Source of the DNA: Fundidesulfovibrio magnetotacticus
Lineage (GTDB): Bacteria > Desulfobacterota > Desulfovibrionia > Desulfovibrionales > Desulfovibrionaceae
Length of the DNA: 64,000 nucleotides
Direction of reading: 5' to 3'
NCBI RefSeq assembly: GCF_013019105.1
Contig: NZ_BLTE01000004.1
Location: 1-64,000 of the forward strand
The stretch's first letter is position 1; the number at the start of each line of letters is the position of its first letter. The position numbers were made by a program, and so were the translations under genes. Positions 35,435-44,722 of the stretch are shown piece by piece. Under the pieces are notes generated by a model that was not told where the DNA came from, did no database searches, and saw only the letters and a list, made by a program, of their open reading frames with translations.

Positions 35435-36597
35435 AGGACTTCGAGTTCGTCGGAGCGGTGGAGGTTGTCCAGTTCCTCGGGGCCGAATTCTTCGAGCAGG
35501 CCCAGGAGAGTCTTGGACTCTCCTGGCTTTCTGAAGGCGGCCTGGCCGTCCTGCTTGGTCAGCACGGTCACACTGTCCAGGTCGAACTGGGAGAGGAAGT
35601 ACGAGTTGTGGGTGGCCACGAAGATCTGCATGCGCGCGCTGGCCTGTTTGATGAGCGCGGCCAGCAGGGGCAGTGCGCGAGGGTGCAGGCCCACGTCGGG
35701 TTCGTCCAGGCAGACCAACGCCGGGGGCGCGGGGTGGAGCAGCACGGCCGCCCAGCAGAGGAACCGGAGCGTGCCCTCCGAGAGGTCCCCAAGGCTCAGG
35801 CGTCCGGGCACGCCCTGTTCGTCCCAAAAGGCCATGACGTTTCCCGGGCTCCCGTAGGCCCAGACCGTCAGGCCGGAAAAGCCGGGCACGACCTGGCCGA
35901 GCCGGAACAGCAGTTCATCGAAGACGCGGGGGTGCTCGGTCATGAAGTGGTGGAGCACCGCGCTCAGGTTGCCGCAGTCCTCTTCGCAGGAGGCGTTTTG
36001 CTCCACCAGCGCAGGATTCTTGATCCTGGCCATGTCGATCCTGGAGGATGCGTAGAATCTCCAGGATGCGATGTTCTCCCGGATGTCGATGAGCGGACGG
36101 GAGCCCTTGTCATAGACGTGGGAGAGCGTGAGGCGTCTGGCGTTCGGCGGCGCTTTGCCGTTGTGGACGCCGTAGAGGGGGAAGGAGTCCGCGAAGACCA
36201 CCTTGTCCGGCGTTCGTTCAATGAGTGTGAGGACGGCGGGGGACTGCCGACCGTCTGGATGTTTCAGCACGCGCTCGGAGAGGATCGCCCCACGGCCAGG
36301 CACGGCGAAAACCGAGGCCTCGTAGGAGTGGACCGCCGTGGAGTCTGACTGGAAAAACAGCTGCCAGCCAAACCGGGAATCGTCGCTACGGGGGTGATAA
36401 AGGAACTGGCCCCTGAAGCCCGGGAGGATCTCCGGGGGGATGTCGCGTTCCAGGGAGTCGCGCACGAAGCGCAGGAGTTCGAAGACCGAGGATTTCCCGC
36501 TGCCGTTGGCTCCCACCAGGACTTCCAAAGGCGACACATCCAGGACGGCGTCCCGGAAGGCTTTGAAGTCGATGATGCGCAGCGCGGCAAGTCTCAT
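35431..36597 (-). CDS. AAA_21/OLD-like ATPase
   Basis: A 388-aa SMC/ABC-like ATPase. N-terminal IIDFKAFRDAVLDVSPLEVL leads to Walker A VGANGSGKSSVFELL. The C-terminus has the signature-like LGDLSEGTLRFLCWAAVLL, Walker B ALVCLDEPDVGLHPRALPLL and the His switch IFVATHNSYFL. This is the standalone AAA_21 arrangement without a fused TOPRIM domain, which is instead the next gene. The two sit between hslU and argB, an otherwise housekeeping area, so they may be a two-gene insertion. Confidence 0.85.
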   Translation of the reverse strand: MRLAALRIIDFKAFRDAVLDVSPLEVLVGANGSGKSSVFELLRFVRDSLERDIPPEILPGFRGQFLYHPRSDDSRFGWQLFFQSDSTAVHSYEASVFAVPGRGAILSERVLKHPDGRQSPAVLTLIERTPDKVVFADSFPLYGVHNGKAPPNARRLTLSHVYDKGSRPLIDIRENIASWRFYASSRIDMARIKNPALVEQNASCEEDCGNLSAVLHHFMTEHPRVFDELLFRLGQVVPGFSGLTVWAYGSPGNVMAFWDEQGVPGRLSLGDLSEGTLRFLCWAAVLLHPAPPALVCLDEPDVGLHPRALPLLAALIKQASARMQIFVATHNSYFLSQFDLDSVTVLTKQDGQAAFRKPGESKTLLGLLEEFGPEELDNLHRSDELEVL

Positions 36598-36599
36598 GG

Positions 36600-37991
36600 C
36601 TAGAGTATATACCTCGTCAAATCCCTATCTTCCGCCACGTCCTTCAGCTTCTCTCGCACATACTCCCGGTCGATGACAACCGTCTCGCCGCCCCGGTCGG
36701 GGGCGTCGAAGGAGAGGTCCTGCACGATTTTTTCCATGATGGTGTAGAGGCGGCGCGCGCCGATGTTCTCGGTGTCGGCGTTCACCTTTTCCGCGAAGTC
36801 CGCCACCTCCTCCAGGCCCTCCAGGGGGAACTCCAGGCGCACGCCCTCGGTGGCCAGCAGCGCCGTGTACTGCACCGTCAGCGAGTTCTGCGGCTCGGTG
36901 AGGATGCGAAGGAACTCGTCGCGCCCAAGGGCCGAGAGCTCCACGCGCAGGGGGAAGCGTCCCTGCAGCTCCGGGGCCAGGTCAGAGGGCTTGGAGAGGT
37001 GGAACGCCCCGGCCGCGATGAACAGGATGTGGTCCGTGCGCACCATGCCGTACTTGGTGTTCACCACGCAGCCCTCCACCACGGGCAGCAGGTCGCGCTG
37101 CACGCCCTCGCGCGACACGTCCGGCCCCGAGCCGCCCTGGCCGCCCCGGCCGCAGATCTTGTCGATCTCGTCGATGAAGAGGATGCCCGTCTGCTCCACA
37201 CGCTCCTTGGCGGCGTCGGCCACCTTGTCCATGTCCACCAGCTTCTCCGACTCCTCCTGGATCAGGATGTCGTAGGCCTCGCGCACCCGGAGCTTGCGCG
37301 TGCGCCGCTTCTGGGGGAACACCTTGGAGAACATGTCCTTGAACTGGCCGCCCAGCTCCTCCATGCCCGGCATGGCCATGATCTCCACCGTGGGCGAGGG
37401 CTGGAGCACGTCCATCTCCACCTGCTTGTCGTCCAGCGCGCCCTTGCGCCAGAGGGCGCGCAGCTTCTCGCGCGTGGACGTGGCCTCCTCCGAGGGCGGC
37501 TGGGCGTCGCCGTAGCCCATGCCCCCGGCCGAGGCCAGGGGGCTCGCGAAGCCCATGGACGACCCCTGGCCCGGAGTGGGCGGCAGCAGCAGGTCCAGCA
37601 GGCGCTCCTCGGCGGCCTTTTCGGCCTTCACGCGCACCTTCTGGGACTCCTCCTCGCGCACCAGGCGCACGCCGATCTCCATGAGGTCGCGCACCATGGA
37701 TTCCACGTCGCGGCCCACGTAGCCCACCTCGGTGAACTTGGTGGCCTCCACCTTGTGGAAGGGGCAGCCCGCCAGCTTGGCCAGGCGGCGGGCGATCTCG
37801 GTCTTGCCCACGCCGGTGGGCCCGATCATCAGGATGTTCTTGGGGGCGATCTCGTCGCGCAGGGATGGGTCCACCTGGCGGCGTCGCCAGCGGTTGCGCA
37901 TGGCGATGGCCACCATGCGCTTGGCGGGGTTCTGCCCCACGATGTAGCGGTCCAGTTCGGAGACGATTTCCCGGGGAGTGAGCGTGTTCAT
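36600..37991 (-). CDS. hslU: ATP-dependent protease ATPase subunit HslU
   Basis: A 463-aa Clp/Hsp100 unfoldase: [20 protein letters not shown], Walker [17 protein letters not shown], pore loop in [14 protein letters not shown], Walker [11 protein letters not shown] and the I-domain in the middle (about 110-240). The C-terminal DLTRYIL is the tail that docks into HslV. The ATG at 37991 overlaps the hslV stop (ATGA). An upstream in-frame start would lie inside hslV. Confidence 0.97.
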   Translation of the reverse strand: MNTLTPREIVSELDRYIVGQNPAKRMVAIAMRNRWRRRQVDPSLRDEIAPKNILMIGPTGVGKTEIARRLAKLAGCPFHKVEATKFTEVGYVGRDVESMVRDLMEIGVRLVREEESQKVRVKAEKAAEERLLDLLLPPTPGQGSSMGFASPLASAGGMGYGDAQPPSEEATSTREKLRALWRKGALDDKQVEMDVLQPSPTVEIMAMPGMEELGGQFKDMFSKVFPQKRRTRKLRVREAYDILIQEESEKLVDMDKVADAAKERVEQTGILFIDEIDKICGRGGQGGSGPDVSREGVQRDLLPVVEGCVVNTKYGMVRTDHILFIAAGAFHLSKPSDLAPELQGRFPLRVELSALGRDEFLRILTEPQNSLTVQYTALLATEGVRLEFPLEGLEEVADFAEKVNADTENIGARRLYTIMEKIVQDLSFDAPDRGGETVVIDREYVREKLKDVAEDRDLTRYIL

Positions 37992-38530
37992 GATTTTGCG
38001 GCGGTTTCCAGCACGATGTTGGAGTTGGTGAAGACGCACATCTCCGCCGCGATCTCCATGGCCTTGCGGGCCACGTCCGGGGCGGAGAGGTCGGTGTTGC
38101 GGGACAGGGCGCGCGCGGCGGCCAGGGCGTAGGAGCCGCCGGAGCCGATGGCGGCCAGGCCGTCGTCGGGCTCGATCACGTCGCCAGCGCCCGTGAGCAC
38201 GAGCACGGTGGAGGCGTCGGCCACCAGGAGCATGGCCTCCAGGCGGCGCAGGTACTTGTCCTTGCGCCAGTCTTTGGCCAGCTCTACGGCGGCGCGCACG
38301 AGGTTGCCGGAGAACTCCTCCAGCTTGGCCTCGAAGCGCTCGCAGAGGGTGAAGGCGTCGGCCGTGGACCCGGCGAAGCCCGCCAGGACCCGGTCCTTAT
38401 AGAGGCGGCGCACCTTGCGCGCCGAGTGCTTCATGGCCACGGCCTGGCCGAAGGTGACCTGGCCGTCCCCGGCCATGGCGACGCCTGCGGCGTCGCGCAC
38501 GGCCAGGATGGTGGTGGCGTGGATGTCCAT
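37988..38530 (-). CDS. hslV: ATP-dependent protease proteolytic subunit HslV
   Basis: A 180-aa proteasome-beta-like protease. After a short propeptide (MDIHA) comes the catalytic Thr in [40 protein letters not shown] and [14 protein letters not shown] are conserved. It forms the double hexamer degraded into by HslU, whose gene follows with translational coupling. Together they degrade misfolded and regulatory proteins. Confidence 0.97.
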   Translation of the reverse strand: MDIHATTILAVRDAAGVAMAGDGQVTFGQAVAMKHSARKVRRLYKDRVLAGFAGSTADAFTLCERFEAKLEEFSGNLVRAAVELAKDWRKDKYLRRLEAMLLVADASTVLVLTGAGDVIEPDDGLAAIGSGGSYALAAARALSRNTDLSAPDVARKAMEIAAEMCVFTNSNIVLETAAKS

Positions 38531-38531
38531 G

Positions 38532-39080
38532 TCAGTCCTTGAGGATGCGCCGGGCGTGGCCCAGCCAGGTTTCGTAGGCTTGCGCGGAGTAGAGCGTCAT
38601 CCAGGCTTCTTCGGCCAGACCCTCGCGCAGGCCCCGGGCCAGTTCGGCCAGGGCCAGGGGCGCGGCCAGGTCCACGGGGTAGCCGTAGACTCCGCAGCTG
38701 ATGGCCGGGAAGGCGAGGGTGCGCACGCCGTGGGCGCGGGCCAGCTCCAGGCAGGAGCGGTAGGCCCGGGCCAGGGCCTGGGGCTCGCCGTGGCCGCCGC
38801 CGCGCCAGATGGGGCCTACGGCGTGGAAGATGTAGCGGGCCTGGAGGGCGAAGCCGGGGGTGGGTTCGGCCTCCCCGGCCTCCAGGGGGCCGCGCCGGGC
38901 GACGATGGCCCGGCAGGCCGGGGGCAGCTGCGGCCCGGCGGCCTGATGGATGGCCCCGTCCACGCCGCCGCCCCCCGCGAGATGGGCGTTGGCGGCGTTG
39001 ACCACGGCTTCCGCGGGGAAGGTGGTGATGTCCGCATGGGCCAGGCCCAGCAAGCCTTCTCCGGCCCGGAAGCGGATCAC
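38532..39080 (-). CDS. macrodomain protein (ADP-ribose binding)
   Basis: A 182-aa macrodomain of the YmdB/O-acetyl-ADP-ribose deacetylase type: [45 protein letters not shown] and [20 protein letters not shown]. These loops bind ADP-ribose. A GTG start at 39080 fits the conserved N-terminus and overlaps the M16 peptidase stop by 4 bp. It may reverse ADP-ribosylation or clear O-acetyl-ADP-ribose; the substrate cannot be told from sequence. Confidence 0.88.
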   Translation of the reverse strand: MIRFRAGEGLLGLAHADITTFPAEAVVNAANAHLAGGGGVDGAIHQAAGPQLPPACRAIVARRGPLEAGEAEPTPGFALQARYIFHAVGPIWRGGGHGEPQALARAYRSCLELARAHGVRTLAFPAISCGVYGYPVDLAAPLALAELARGLREGLAEEAWMTLYSAQAYETWLGHARRILKD

Positions 39081-40345
39081 GGGCGGATGGCCTCGCGCCA
39101 GGCGGGGTCCACGGTGGGGCCGAGGATGCCCAGCCCCGCGCGGGAGAAGTCCAGCAGTTCGCGGGCCAGGCGGGACACGTCGTCCAGGGTGACGGCCTCG
39201 AAGCGCGCGGCGGTCTCCTCGGGGGGCACGGCGCGGCCCAGCACCAGGTGGTTGCGCGCCAGGCGCGACATGCGGTCCTCGCTGGACTCCAGGGAGAGGA
39301 AGAGCCCGGAGAGCAGGTGGTCGCGGGCGTGGTCCAGCTCCTCGGCGGTGACGCCATGGCGCGCCAGGCGGTCGAGCTCCTCGCGCAGGCAGGCCAGCAG
39401 TTCGGGGGTGCGCTCGGGGTCCACCCCGGCGCAGACGTGGAGAACGCCCCGGTCCGAGAGGGAGTTGGCGTAGGAGTAGACGCTGTAGGCCAGGCCCCTG
39501 CGCTCGCGCACCTCCTGGAAGAGCCGCGAGGACATGTTGCCGCCCATGACGGCGTTGAGGGCGGCCAGGGCGAAGCGGCGGTCGTCGGCCGCGCCCAGGG
39601 CGGGGAAGGAGAGGGTCACGTGGGTCTGCTCGGCGTCGCGCTCGCGCAGGAGCACGGCGGGGCGGTAGTCGCCGCGCGGGGGCTCGGGCAGGGGCGCGCC
39701 CGGGGCCAGCGCCCCGAAGCGGCGTTCCACCATGGCGAAGAGTTCGTCGTGGTTGAGGCCCCCGGCGGCTGCCACGAGCATGCGTTCCGGGCGGTAGTGC
39801 CCGGCGCGCCAGGCCTCCAGGCCGGGGAGGTCGAAGGCGCGCACGGTCTCGGGCGAGCCCAGGATGGGGTGGGCCAGCGCGCCTCCGGGCCAGAGTTCGG
39901 ACCAGAAGGACTCCATGAGGCTTTCCTCCGGGTCGTCCTCCACCATGGCGATCTCCTGGAGCACCACGTCCTTTTCGCGGTCCAGGTCCTCCAGGGAGGG
40001 CGCTGGGTGCAGGGCGATGTCGGAGAGGATGTCCAGGGCCTCTTCCAGGTGGCGCGTGGTGACGCGGGCGTGGAAGCAGGTGTGCTCCCGGCTGGTGAAG
40101 GCGTTGGAGTGGCCGCCGAAGAGGTCCAGGGCCTTGGCGATGTCCAGGGCGGAGCGGCTGCCCGCGCCCTTGAAGCCCAGGTGCTCCCAGAGATGGGCCG
40201 CGCCCTCCTGGTCCGGGGTTTCGTGGCGGGAGCCTACCTCGATCCAGATGCCGAAGCTCACGCTTCGGGCCTCGGGCAGGCGTTCGGCGGCCAGTCGCAG
40301 GCCGTTGTCCAGGACGTGGAAGCGGATGTCGTCCGGGCTGGTCAT
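39077..40345 (-). CDS. M16-family zinc peptidase
   Basis: A 422-aa pitrilysin-type peptidase (YmxG/PqqL-like). The zinc site is HLWEH in GAAHLWEHLGFKG, the inverted HxxEH motif, with the third ligand in the LDREKDVVLQEIAMVEDDPE region. The C-terminal inactive half has SRLFQEVRERRGLAYSVYSY. Its end overlaps the macrodomain gene and its start overlaps the end of the permease gene upstream, so it lies within a run of translationally coupled genes. Confidence 0.92.
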   Translation of the reverse strand: MTSPDDIRFHVLDNGLRLAAERLPEARSVSFGIWIEVGSRHETPDQEGAAHLWEHLGFKGAGSRSALDIAKALDLFGGHSNAFTSREHTCFHARVTTRHLEEALDILSDIALHPAPSLEDLDREKDVVLQEIAMVEDDPEESLMESFWSELWPGGALAHPILGSPETVRAFDLPGLEAWRAGHYRPERMLVAAAGGLNHDELFAMVERRFGALAPGAPLPEPPRGDYRPAVLLRERDAEQTHVTLSFPALGAADDRRFALAALNAVMGGNMSSRLFQEVRERRGLAYSVYSYANSLSDRGVLHVCAGVDPERTPELLACLREELDRLARHGVTAEELDHARDHLLSGLFLSLESSEDRMSRLARNHLVLGRAVPPEETAARFEAVTLDDVSRLARELLDFSRAGLGILGPTVDPAWREAIRP

Positions 40346-41262
40346 GACTCCTCGGGGAAGTAGGGTTTGCCGAGTCCGGCGGGGGCGCGGCCGCCCCTGC
40401 CAAGGGCCGTTGCGAGGCTCAGGGTGAGGATGGTGAGCACGTAGGGCAGGATGCGCAGCACGTAGAGGGGCACCAGGTGCACGCTGGTGGCCTGGAAGAA
40501 GAACTGGAGCGCCGAGAGGAACCCGAAGAAGAGCGCCCCGGCCAGGGCGGGCCAGGGACGCCAGCCCGCGAAGATCACGATGGCCACGGCGATCCAGCCC
40601 TGGCCGCCGGAGATGCCCTCCTTCCAGCCCGGGGTGAACACCAGCGACAGGTAGGCCCCGGCCGCGCCCGTGAGGAAGCCCCCGGCCGCGAGGCACGTAA
40701 GGCGCGTGCGGGCCACGTGGACGCCCATGGCGTCGGCGGCGGCGGGGTTCTCGCCGCAGGCGCGCACGGCCAGGCCGAAGCGCGTGCGGGTGAGCATCCA
40801 CCAGGAGGCCAGGGTGACCAGCACGCCCAGGTAGACCACGGGGTTCTGCTTGAAAAGCGCGGGGCCGATCCAGGGGATGTCCGCCAGCACGGGGATGGGC
40901 ATCTCGCCCACGCGCAGGCCCACCTTGCCGATGAGCCCCCGGCCCAGGTAGTTGGAGAGCCCCAGGCCCAGGATGGTCAGGGCGATGCCGGAGAGCAGCT
41001 GGTTGGCCCCCAGGCGCACGGCGAAGAAGCCGTGCAGCAGGGCCAGGCAGGCCCCCACGGCCCCGGCGGCGGCGAAGGCCAGCACGGGGTCGCGCGTGAC
41101 GAAGCCCGTCCAGAAGCCCGTGAGCGCGCCCATGACGAGCATGCCCTCCTGGCCCAGGTTGATCACCCCGGCGCGCTCCGAGAGCACCTCGCCCTGGGCG
41201 GCCAGGAGCACGGCCAGCGAGGTTTTGAGCGTGAGGGCCACGAGGAAGACGAAGTCGTTCAT
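40342..41262 (-). CDS. nucleoside-type ABC transporter permease 2
   Basis: A 306-aa BPD_transp_2 permease with about eight to nine helices. Characteristic pieces are LSERAGVINLGQEGMLVMGA, NYLGRGLIG and RACGENPAAADAMGVHVART, the coupling region. Together with the genes at 41259 and 42275 it forms the YufO-YufP-YufQ type importer for nucleosides or purine-like substrates. It overlaps both neighbours by 4 bp (ATGA). Confidence 0.9.
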   Translation of the reverse strand: MNDFVFLVALTLKTSLAVLLAAQGEVLSERAGVINLGQEGMLVMGALTGFWTGFVTRDPVLAFAAAGAVGACLALLHGFFAVRLGANQLLSGIALTILGLGLSNYLGRGLIGKVGLRVGEMPIPVLADIPWIGPALFKQNPVVYLGVLVTLASWWMLTRTRFGLAVRACGENPAAADAMGVHVARTRLTCLAAGGFLTGAAGAYLSLVFTPGWKEGISGGQGWIAVAIVIFAGWRPWPALAGALFFGFLSALQFFFQATSVHLVPLYVLRILPYVLTILTLSLATALGRGGRAPAGLGKPYFPEES

Positions 41263-42278
41263 CGCCTGGCCTGCCTTGTCTGGAGCCACAGAAGCGAAAG
41301 GAGCAACGCGGCCTCGATGACGAGGCTCGCGGCCGAGGGCAGGCGCAGGCGGGTCTGGAGGTATTCGCCGCCCACCAGCACGGCGGCCAGGACCACAGCG
41401 GCCGGGGGGGCCAGGGCCGGGTTGAGCCGGGCCAGACAGGCCACGATCACGCCGTCGTAGCCGTAGCCCACGGCCAGCCCCTGCTGGAGCCGGGAGTGGA
41501 TGCCCGAGACCTCGGCCATGCCCGCCAGCCCCGCCACCGCGCCCGAGAGGAGCAACACCGTGAGGGCGCGCCTGCCCGAGTCCATGCCCGCGTAGTCGGC
41601 CGCGCGCGGCCCCAGGCCCATCACCGTGAGCTCGTAGCCCCAGCGGGTTTTCGCCAGCACCCAGGCCAGCACGGCGCACCCGGCGAGGCCCATCAGGAAG
41701 CCGGGGTGGATGCGCGTGCCCGGGAAACGCGGCAGGGTGGCCGCGTCGGCGAAGATGGCCGTGCCGGGGAAGCCCATGCCCAGGGGGTCGCGCCAGGGGC
41801 CGAAATAGAGGTGCTCCATGAGGGCGATGGCCACGTAGTTGAGGAGCAGCGTGGTGATGATCTCGCTCACCCCCAGGCGCGAGCGCAGCCACGCCGGACC
41901 GGCCGACCAGCACGCGCCGCCCGCAGCCCCGGCCAGGACCATGCACGGCAGCAGGAGCCAGCCCGGCCAGGAGGGGCCCAGCGCCAGGGCCAGCCCCGAG
42001 GCGAACACTCCGCCCATCACCAGCTGGCCTTCGCAGCCGATGTTCCACAGGTTCATGCGCGCGGCCAGGATCACCGCCAGGCCCGTGAGCATGAGGGCCG
42101 AGGCCTTCACGAGCACTTCGGAGAAGCGCGCCCAGGTGCCGAAGGCCCCCAGGAACATCACGTGGTAGGCCTCCAGGGGGTTGGCCCCCAGGAAGGCGAA
42201 GATGGCCGCCCCGGCGGCCAGGGGGATGGCTGCGGCCAGCCCCCAGAGCAGGAAGCGCGAACGCGCCTTGGCGGTCAT
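41259..42278 (-). CDS. nucleoside-type ABC transporter permease 1
   Basis: A 339-aa inner-membrane permease of the YufP/branched-chain type: N-terminal helix FLLWGLAAAIPLAAGAAIFA, then LAARMNLWNIGCEGQLVMGG, SEIITTLLLNYVAIALMEHL and a C-terminal GYGYDGVIVACLARLNP. It pairs with the permease at 40342 to form the channel. It is coupled by ATGA overlaps to both the ATPase gene and the second permease. Confidence 0.9.
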   Translation of the reverse strand: MTAKARSRFLLWGLAAAIPLAAGAAIFAFLGANPLEAYHVMFLGAFGTWARFSEVLVKASALMLTGLAVILAARMNLWNIGCEGQLVMGGVFASGLALALGPSWPGWLLLPCMVLAGAAGGACWSAGPAWLRSRLGVSEIITTLLLNYVAIALMEHLYFGPWRDPLGMGFPGTAIFADAATLPRFPGTRIHPGFLMGLAGCAVLAWVLAKTRWGYELTVMGLGPRAADYAGMDSGRRALTVLLLSGAVAGLAGMAEVSGIHSRLQQGLAVGYGYDGVIVACLARLNPALAPPAAVVLAAVLVGGEYLQTRLRLPSAASLVIEAALLLSLLWLQTRQARR

Positions 42279-43819
42279 CGGCAGAACTCCACGCCCGCCA
42301 TGAGCGGGCAGATGCGGGCCACCTGGTCGGGGTCGGCCACGTCGAGCACGGCCAGCACGCGGCCCTCGAACATAACGGCCACGCGGTCGGCCAGGGTCAG
42401 GGCCTCGGTGAGCTCGCCCGTCACCAGCAGCACGCCCGCGTGCTCGCGCGCGGCCAGCAGGCTCTTCCACACGTCCTCGGAGGCCCCCACGTCCAGGCCC
42501 TGGGTGGGCTGGTTCACCACCAGCACGGAGGGGCGGCGCGAGAGCTCGCGGGCCAGCAGGAGTTTCTGGAGGTTGCCCCCCGAGAGCTCGCCCGAGGCCT
42601 GTTCCGGGGCCTGGGCGCGGATGTCGAAGCGCTCCATGGCCTCCAGGGTGGCCTTGCGGCTGACGGTCCAGTCCAGGACCATGCGCCGGGTGAAGTCGCC
42701 CAGACGGGTGAGCAGGAAATTGTGGGTGAGCGACAACGGCGGGATGCTTCCCTCGTGGTGGCGGTCCTCGGGCACGTAGGCCAGCCCGGGCTTGGGGGCC
42801 CTGGCCCAGTGGCGGGCCTCGACCGGCGCGCCTCCCAGGGCCGCCGTGCCCGCGCGCGCGGGGCACAGCCCGGCCAGGGCCTCGGTGAGTTCGGTCTGCC
42901 CGTTGCCCGCCACGCCCACCACGGCCAGCACCTCGCCCCGGCGCAGGGAGAGGTCCACCTCGCGGAAGGCGGGGCGCGCGGGGTCCGGCCCGCCGGTGAA
43001 GCCCTGGAGCTTGAGCACCTCGTCGCCCGGGGCCACGGGGGGCTTGTCGATGGCGAAGATCACCTCGCGGCCCACCATGAGCCGGGCCAGGTTGGCCTTG
43101 CCCCCGGCCTCGGCCGGAGTGGTGCGGGACACCAGGCGTCCCCGGCGCAGGATGGAGATGCGGTCGGAGAGGTCCAGGGCCTCTTCGAGCTTGTGGGTGA
43201 TGAAGACGATGGTGCGCATCTCGCGGCGCAGGGTCTTGAGCACTTCGTGGAGCCCGGCCACTTCGGTGGGGGCCAGCACGGAGGTGGGCTCGTCGAAGAT
43301 GAGCACCCTGGCCCCCAGGCGCAGGAGCTTGAGGATTTCCACGCGCTGGCGTTCGCCCATGGAGAGGTCGCGCACGAGGGCCTCGGGGCGGGCCTTGAGC
43401 CCGAAGCGCCCCGAGAGTTCGCGGATGCGCCGGGCCTCGCCGGGCAGGTCCAGCAAGGCGGGGCCACCGGCGGCCAGGGCGATGTTCTCGGCCACGGTGA
43501 AGGCCTCCACCAGCATGAAGCGCTGGTGCACCATGCCCACGCCCCTGGCCAGGGCGTCGGCCGGGGAGGCGAAGCGGGCGGGCTTGCCGTCGATGACGAT
43601 CTCGCCCGCGTCCGGGTGGTAGCGCCCGGAGAGGATGGACATGAGCGTGGACTTGCCCGCGCCGTTCTCGCCCAGGAGGGCGTGGATCTCCCCGGCATGG
43701 GCGGTGAGGCTCACGGCGTCGTTGGCCACGTTGGGGCCGAAACGCTTGGTGATGCCCTTGAGCTCCAGGGCGGGATGGGGTTGGGCCGGGGGGGCGTCCG
43801 GCGATTCGGCGGGGCGCAT
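42275..43819 (-). CDS. nucleoside-type ABC transporter duplicated ATPase
   Basis: A 514-aa tandem ABC ATPase (sugar/nucleoside type). The first half has Walker A LLGENGAGKSTLM, signature LSMGERQRVEILKL and Walker B VLIFDEPTSVLAP. The second half has a degenerate Walker A (VVGVAGNGQTEL), signature LSGGNLQKLLLARE and VLVVNQPTQGLDVG in place of Walker B. This asymmetry is normal for the family. It drives uptake with the two permeases and presumably the BMP proteins encoded at 44723 and 45924. Confidence 0.94.
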   Translation of the reverse strand: MRPAESPDAPPAQPHPALELKGITKRFGPNVANDAVSLTAHAGEIHALLGENGAGKSTLMSILSGRYHPDAGEIVIDGKPARFASPADALARGVGMVHQRFMLVEAFTVAENIALAAGGPALLDLPGEARRIRELSGRFGLKARPEALVRDLSMGERQRVEILKLLRLGARVLIFDEPTSVLAPTEVAGLHEVLKTLRREMRTIVFITHKLEEALDLSDRISILRRGRLVSRTTPAEAGGKANLARLMVGREVIFAIDKPPVAPGDEVLKLQGFTGGPDPARPAFREVDLSLRRGEVLAVVGVAGNGQTELTEALAGLCPARAGTAALGGAPVEARHWARAPKPGLAYVPEDRHHEGSIPPLSLTHNFLLTRLGDFTRRMVLDWTVSRKATLEAMERFDIRAQAPEQASGELSGGNLQKLLLARELSRRPSVLVVNQPTQGLDVGASEDVWKSLLAAREHAGVLLVTGELTEALTLADRVAVMFEGRVLAVLDVADPDQVARICPLMAGVEFCR

Positions 43820-43894
43820 GGCCGGGGGTTCTACGTCAAGAGCGCCGGGGAGTCGAGCCCCCCGGCGCGGTCGGAAATGAGGGGGGATGTCCGC

Positions 43895-44542
43895 TCACGC
43901 CTTGCGCCGGGGTTCGGGGAGCCGGGCCAGGTAGGTGAGCGGCGCGAGCGCCGGTTCGCCCTCGATGGCCACGCAGGCGTGGGTGATCACGGGGGGCGGG
44001 GTGTCCAGGCGGGCGTGGCGCGCGGCGGCCTCCACCAGAGACTGGAGGGCCAGCATGGTGGAGCCCGAGGAGATCACGTCGTCCAAAAGGATCACGCCGT
44101 CCACGGCCTCGGCCACGATGGAGATGGAGCGTTCGTAGAGGGCCAGGAACTTGTCGCCGCTGGTCACGGAGTCCGCGCCCACCTGGATGACGGGGCGGCG
44201 GCCGGGCTCCATGTGCGGCTTCACGCGGTTGTGGGCCACGGCGATCTCGTCCAGGCCCAGCTCGCAGGCGGCCACCTGGGCCACCTGGAGGCCCTTCTCC
44301 ACGGCCGTGACCATGCCCACGCGGCGCTTCCCGGCGATCATGGGGCGCAGCCTGTCCGCCAGAAGGCGTCCCAGGTCGCGGTTGAGGCGTATCTGTCCCA
44401 CCAGGTCCAGGGAGGCGATGCGCACCTCGCCGCCCTGGCCGTCGGGCAGCCAGACCCAGGGCAGCTGGACCTTGTAGCCCAGGCCTTCCACGTGGAGGGC
44501 GTGCTTGTCGCCGGATTCGCGCACCGGGCGTTCGTAGATCAT
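43895..44542 (-). CDS. purine-type phosphoribosyltransferase
   Basis: A 215-aa PRTase-fold protein with PRPP motif GVILLDDVISSGSTMLAL and an N-terminal RPMIAGKRRVGMVTAVEKGL segment. It resembles the adenine/xanthine PRT group, although the specificity loop is not diagnostic. AAGGAG precedes the ATG. It lies between the BMP genes and the ABC transporter genes on the same strand, a context that suggests salvage of an imported nucleobase. Confidence 0.8.
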   Translation of the reverse strand: MIYERPVRESGDKHALHVEGLGYKVQLPWVWLPDGQGGEVRIASLDLVGQIRLNRDLGRLLADRLRPMIAGKRRVGMVTAVEKGLQVAQVAACELGLDEIAVAHNRVKPHMEPGRRPVIQVGADSVTSGDKFLALYERSISIVAEAVDGVILLDDVISSGSTMLALQSLVEAAARHARLDTPPPVITHACVAIEGEPALAPLTYLARLPEPRRKA

Positions 44543-44667
44543 GGGATGCTCCTTGCGGCGGGGCCTCGAACCTCGACGCCGTGAAGCATCACCGTACCAC
44601 GCCCGGGGGCTCCAGCACAACGGGGCGGGGGCGCGCGCCGACGCGGAATGCGAGTTGCTTCTGCCAA

Positions 44668-44695
44668 CGAAAGGGGCCGCCCTTTCGGGCGGCCC
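44668..44695 (-). terminator. intrinsic terminator after the first BMP gene
   Basis: On the minus strand GGGCCGCCC-GAAA-GGGCGGCCC forms a 9-bp stem with a GNRA tetraloop, followed by CTTTCGTT. It lies 28 bp after the BMP stop at 44723 and separates the binding-protein genes from the phosphoribosyltransferase. Confidence 0.8.
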
Positions 44696-44722
44696 TTGAT
44701 CGCGTCGCGTCGTCCGGCTGCA

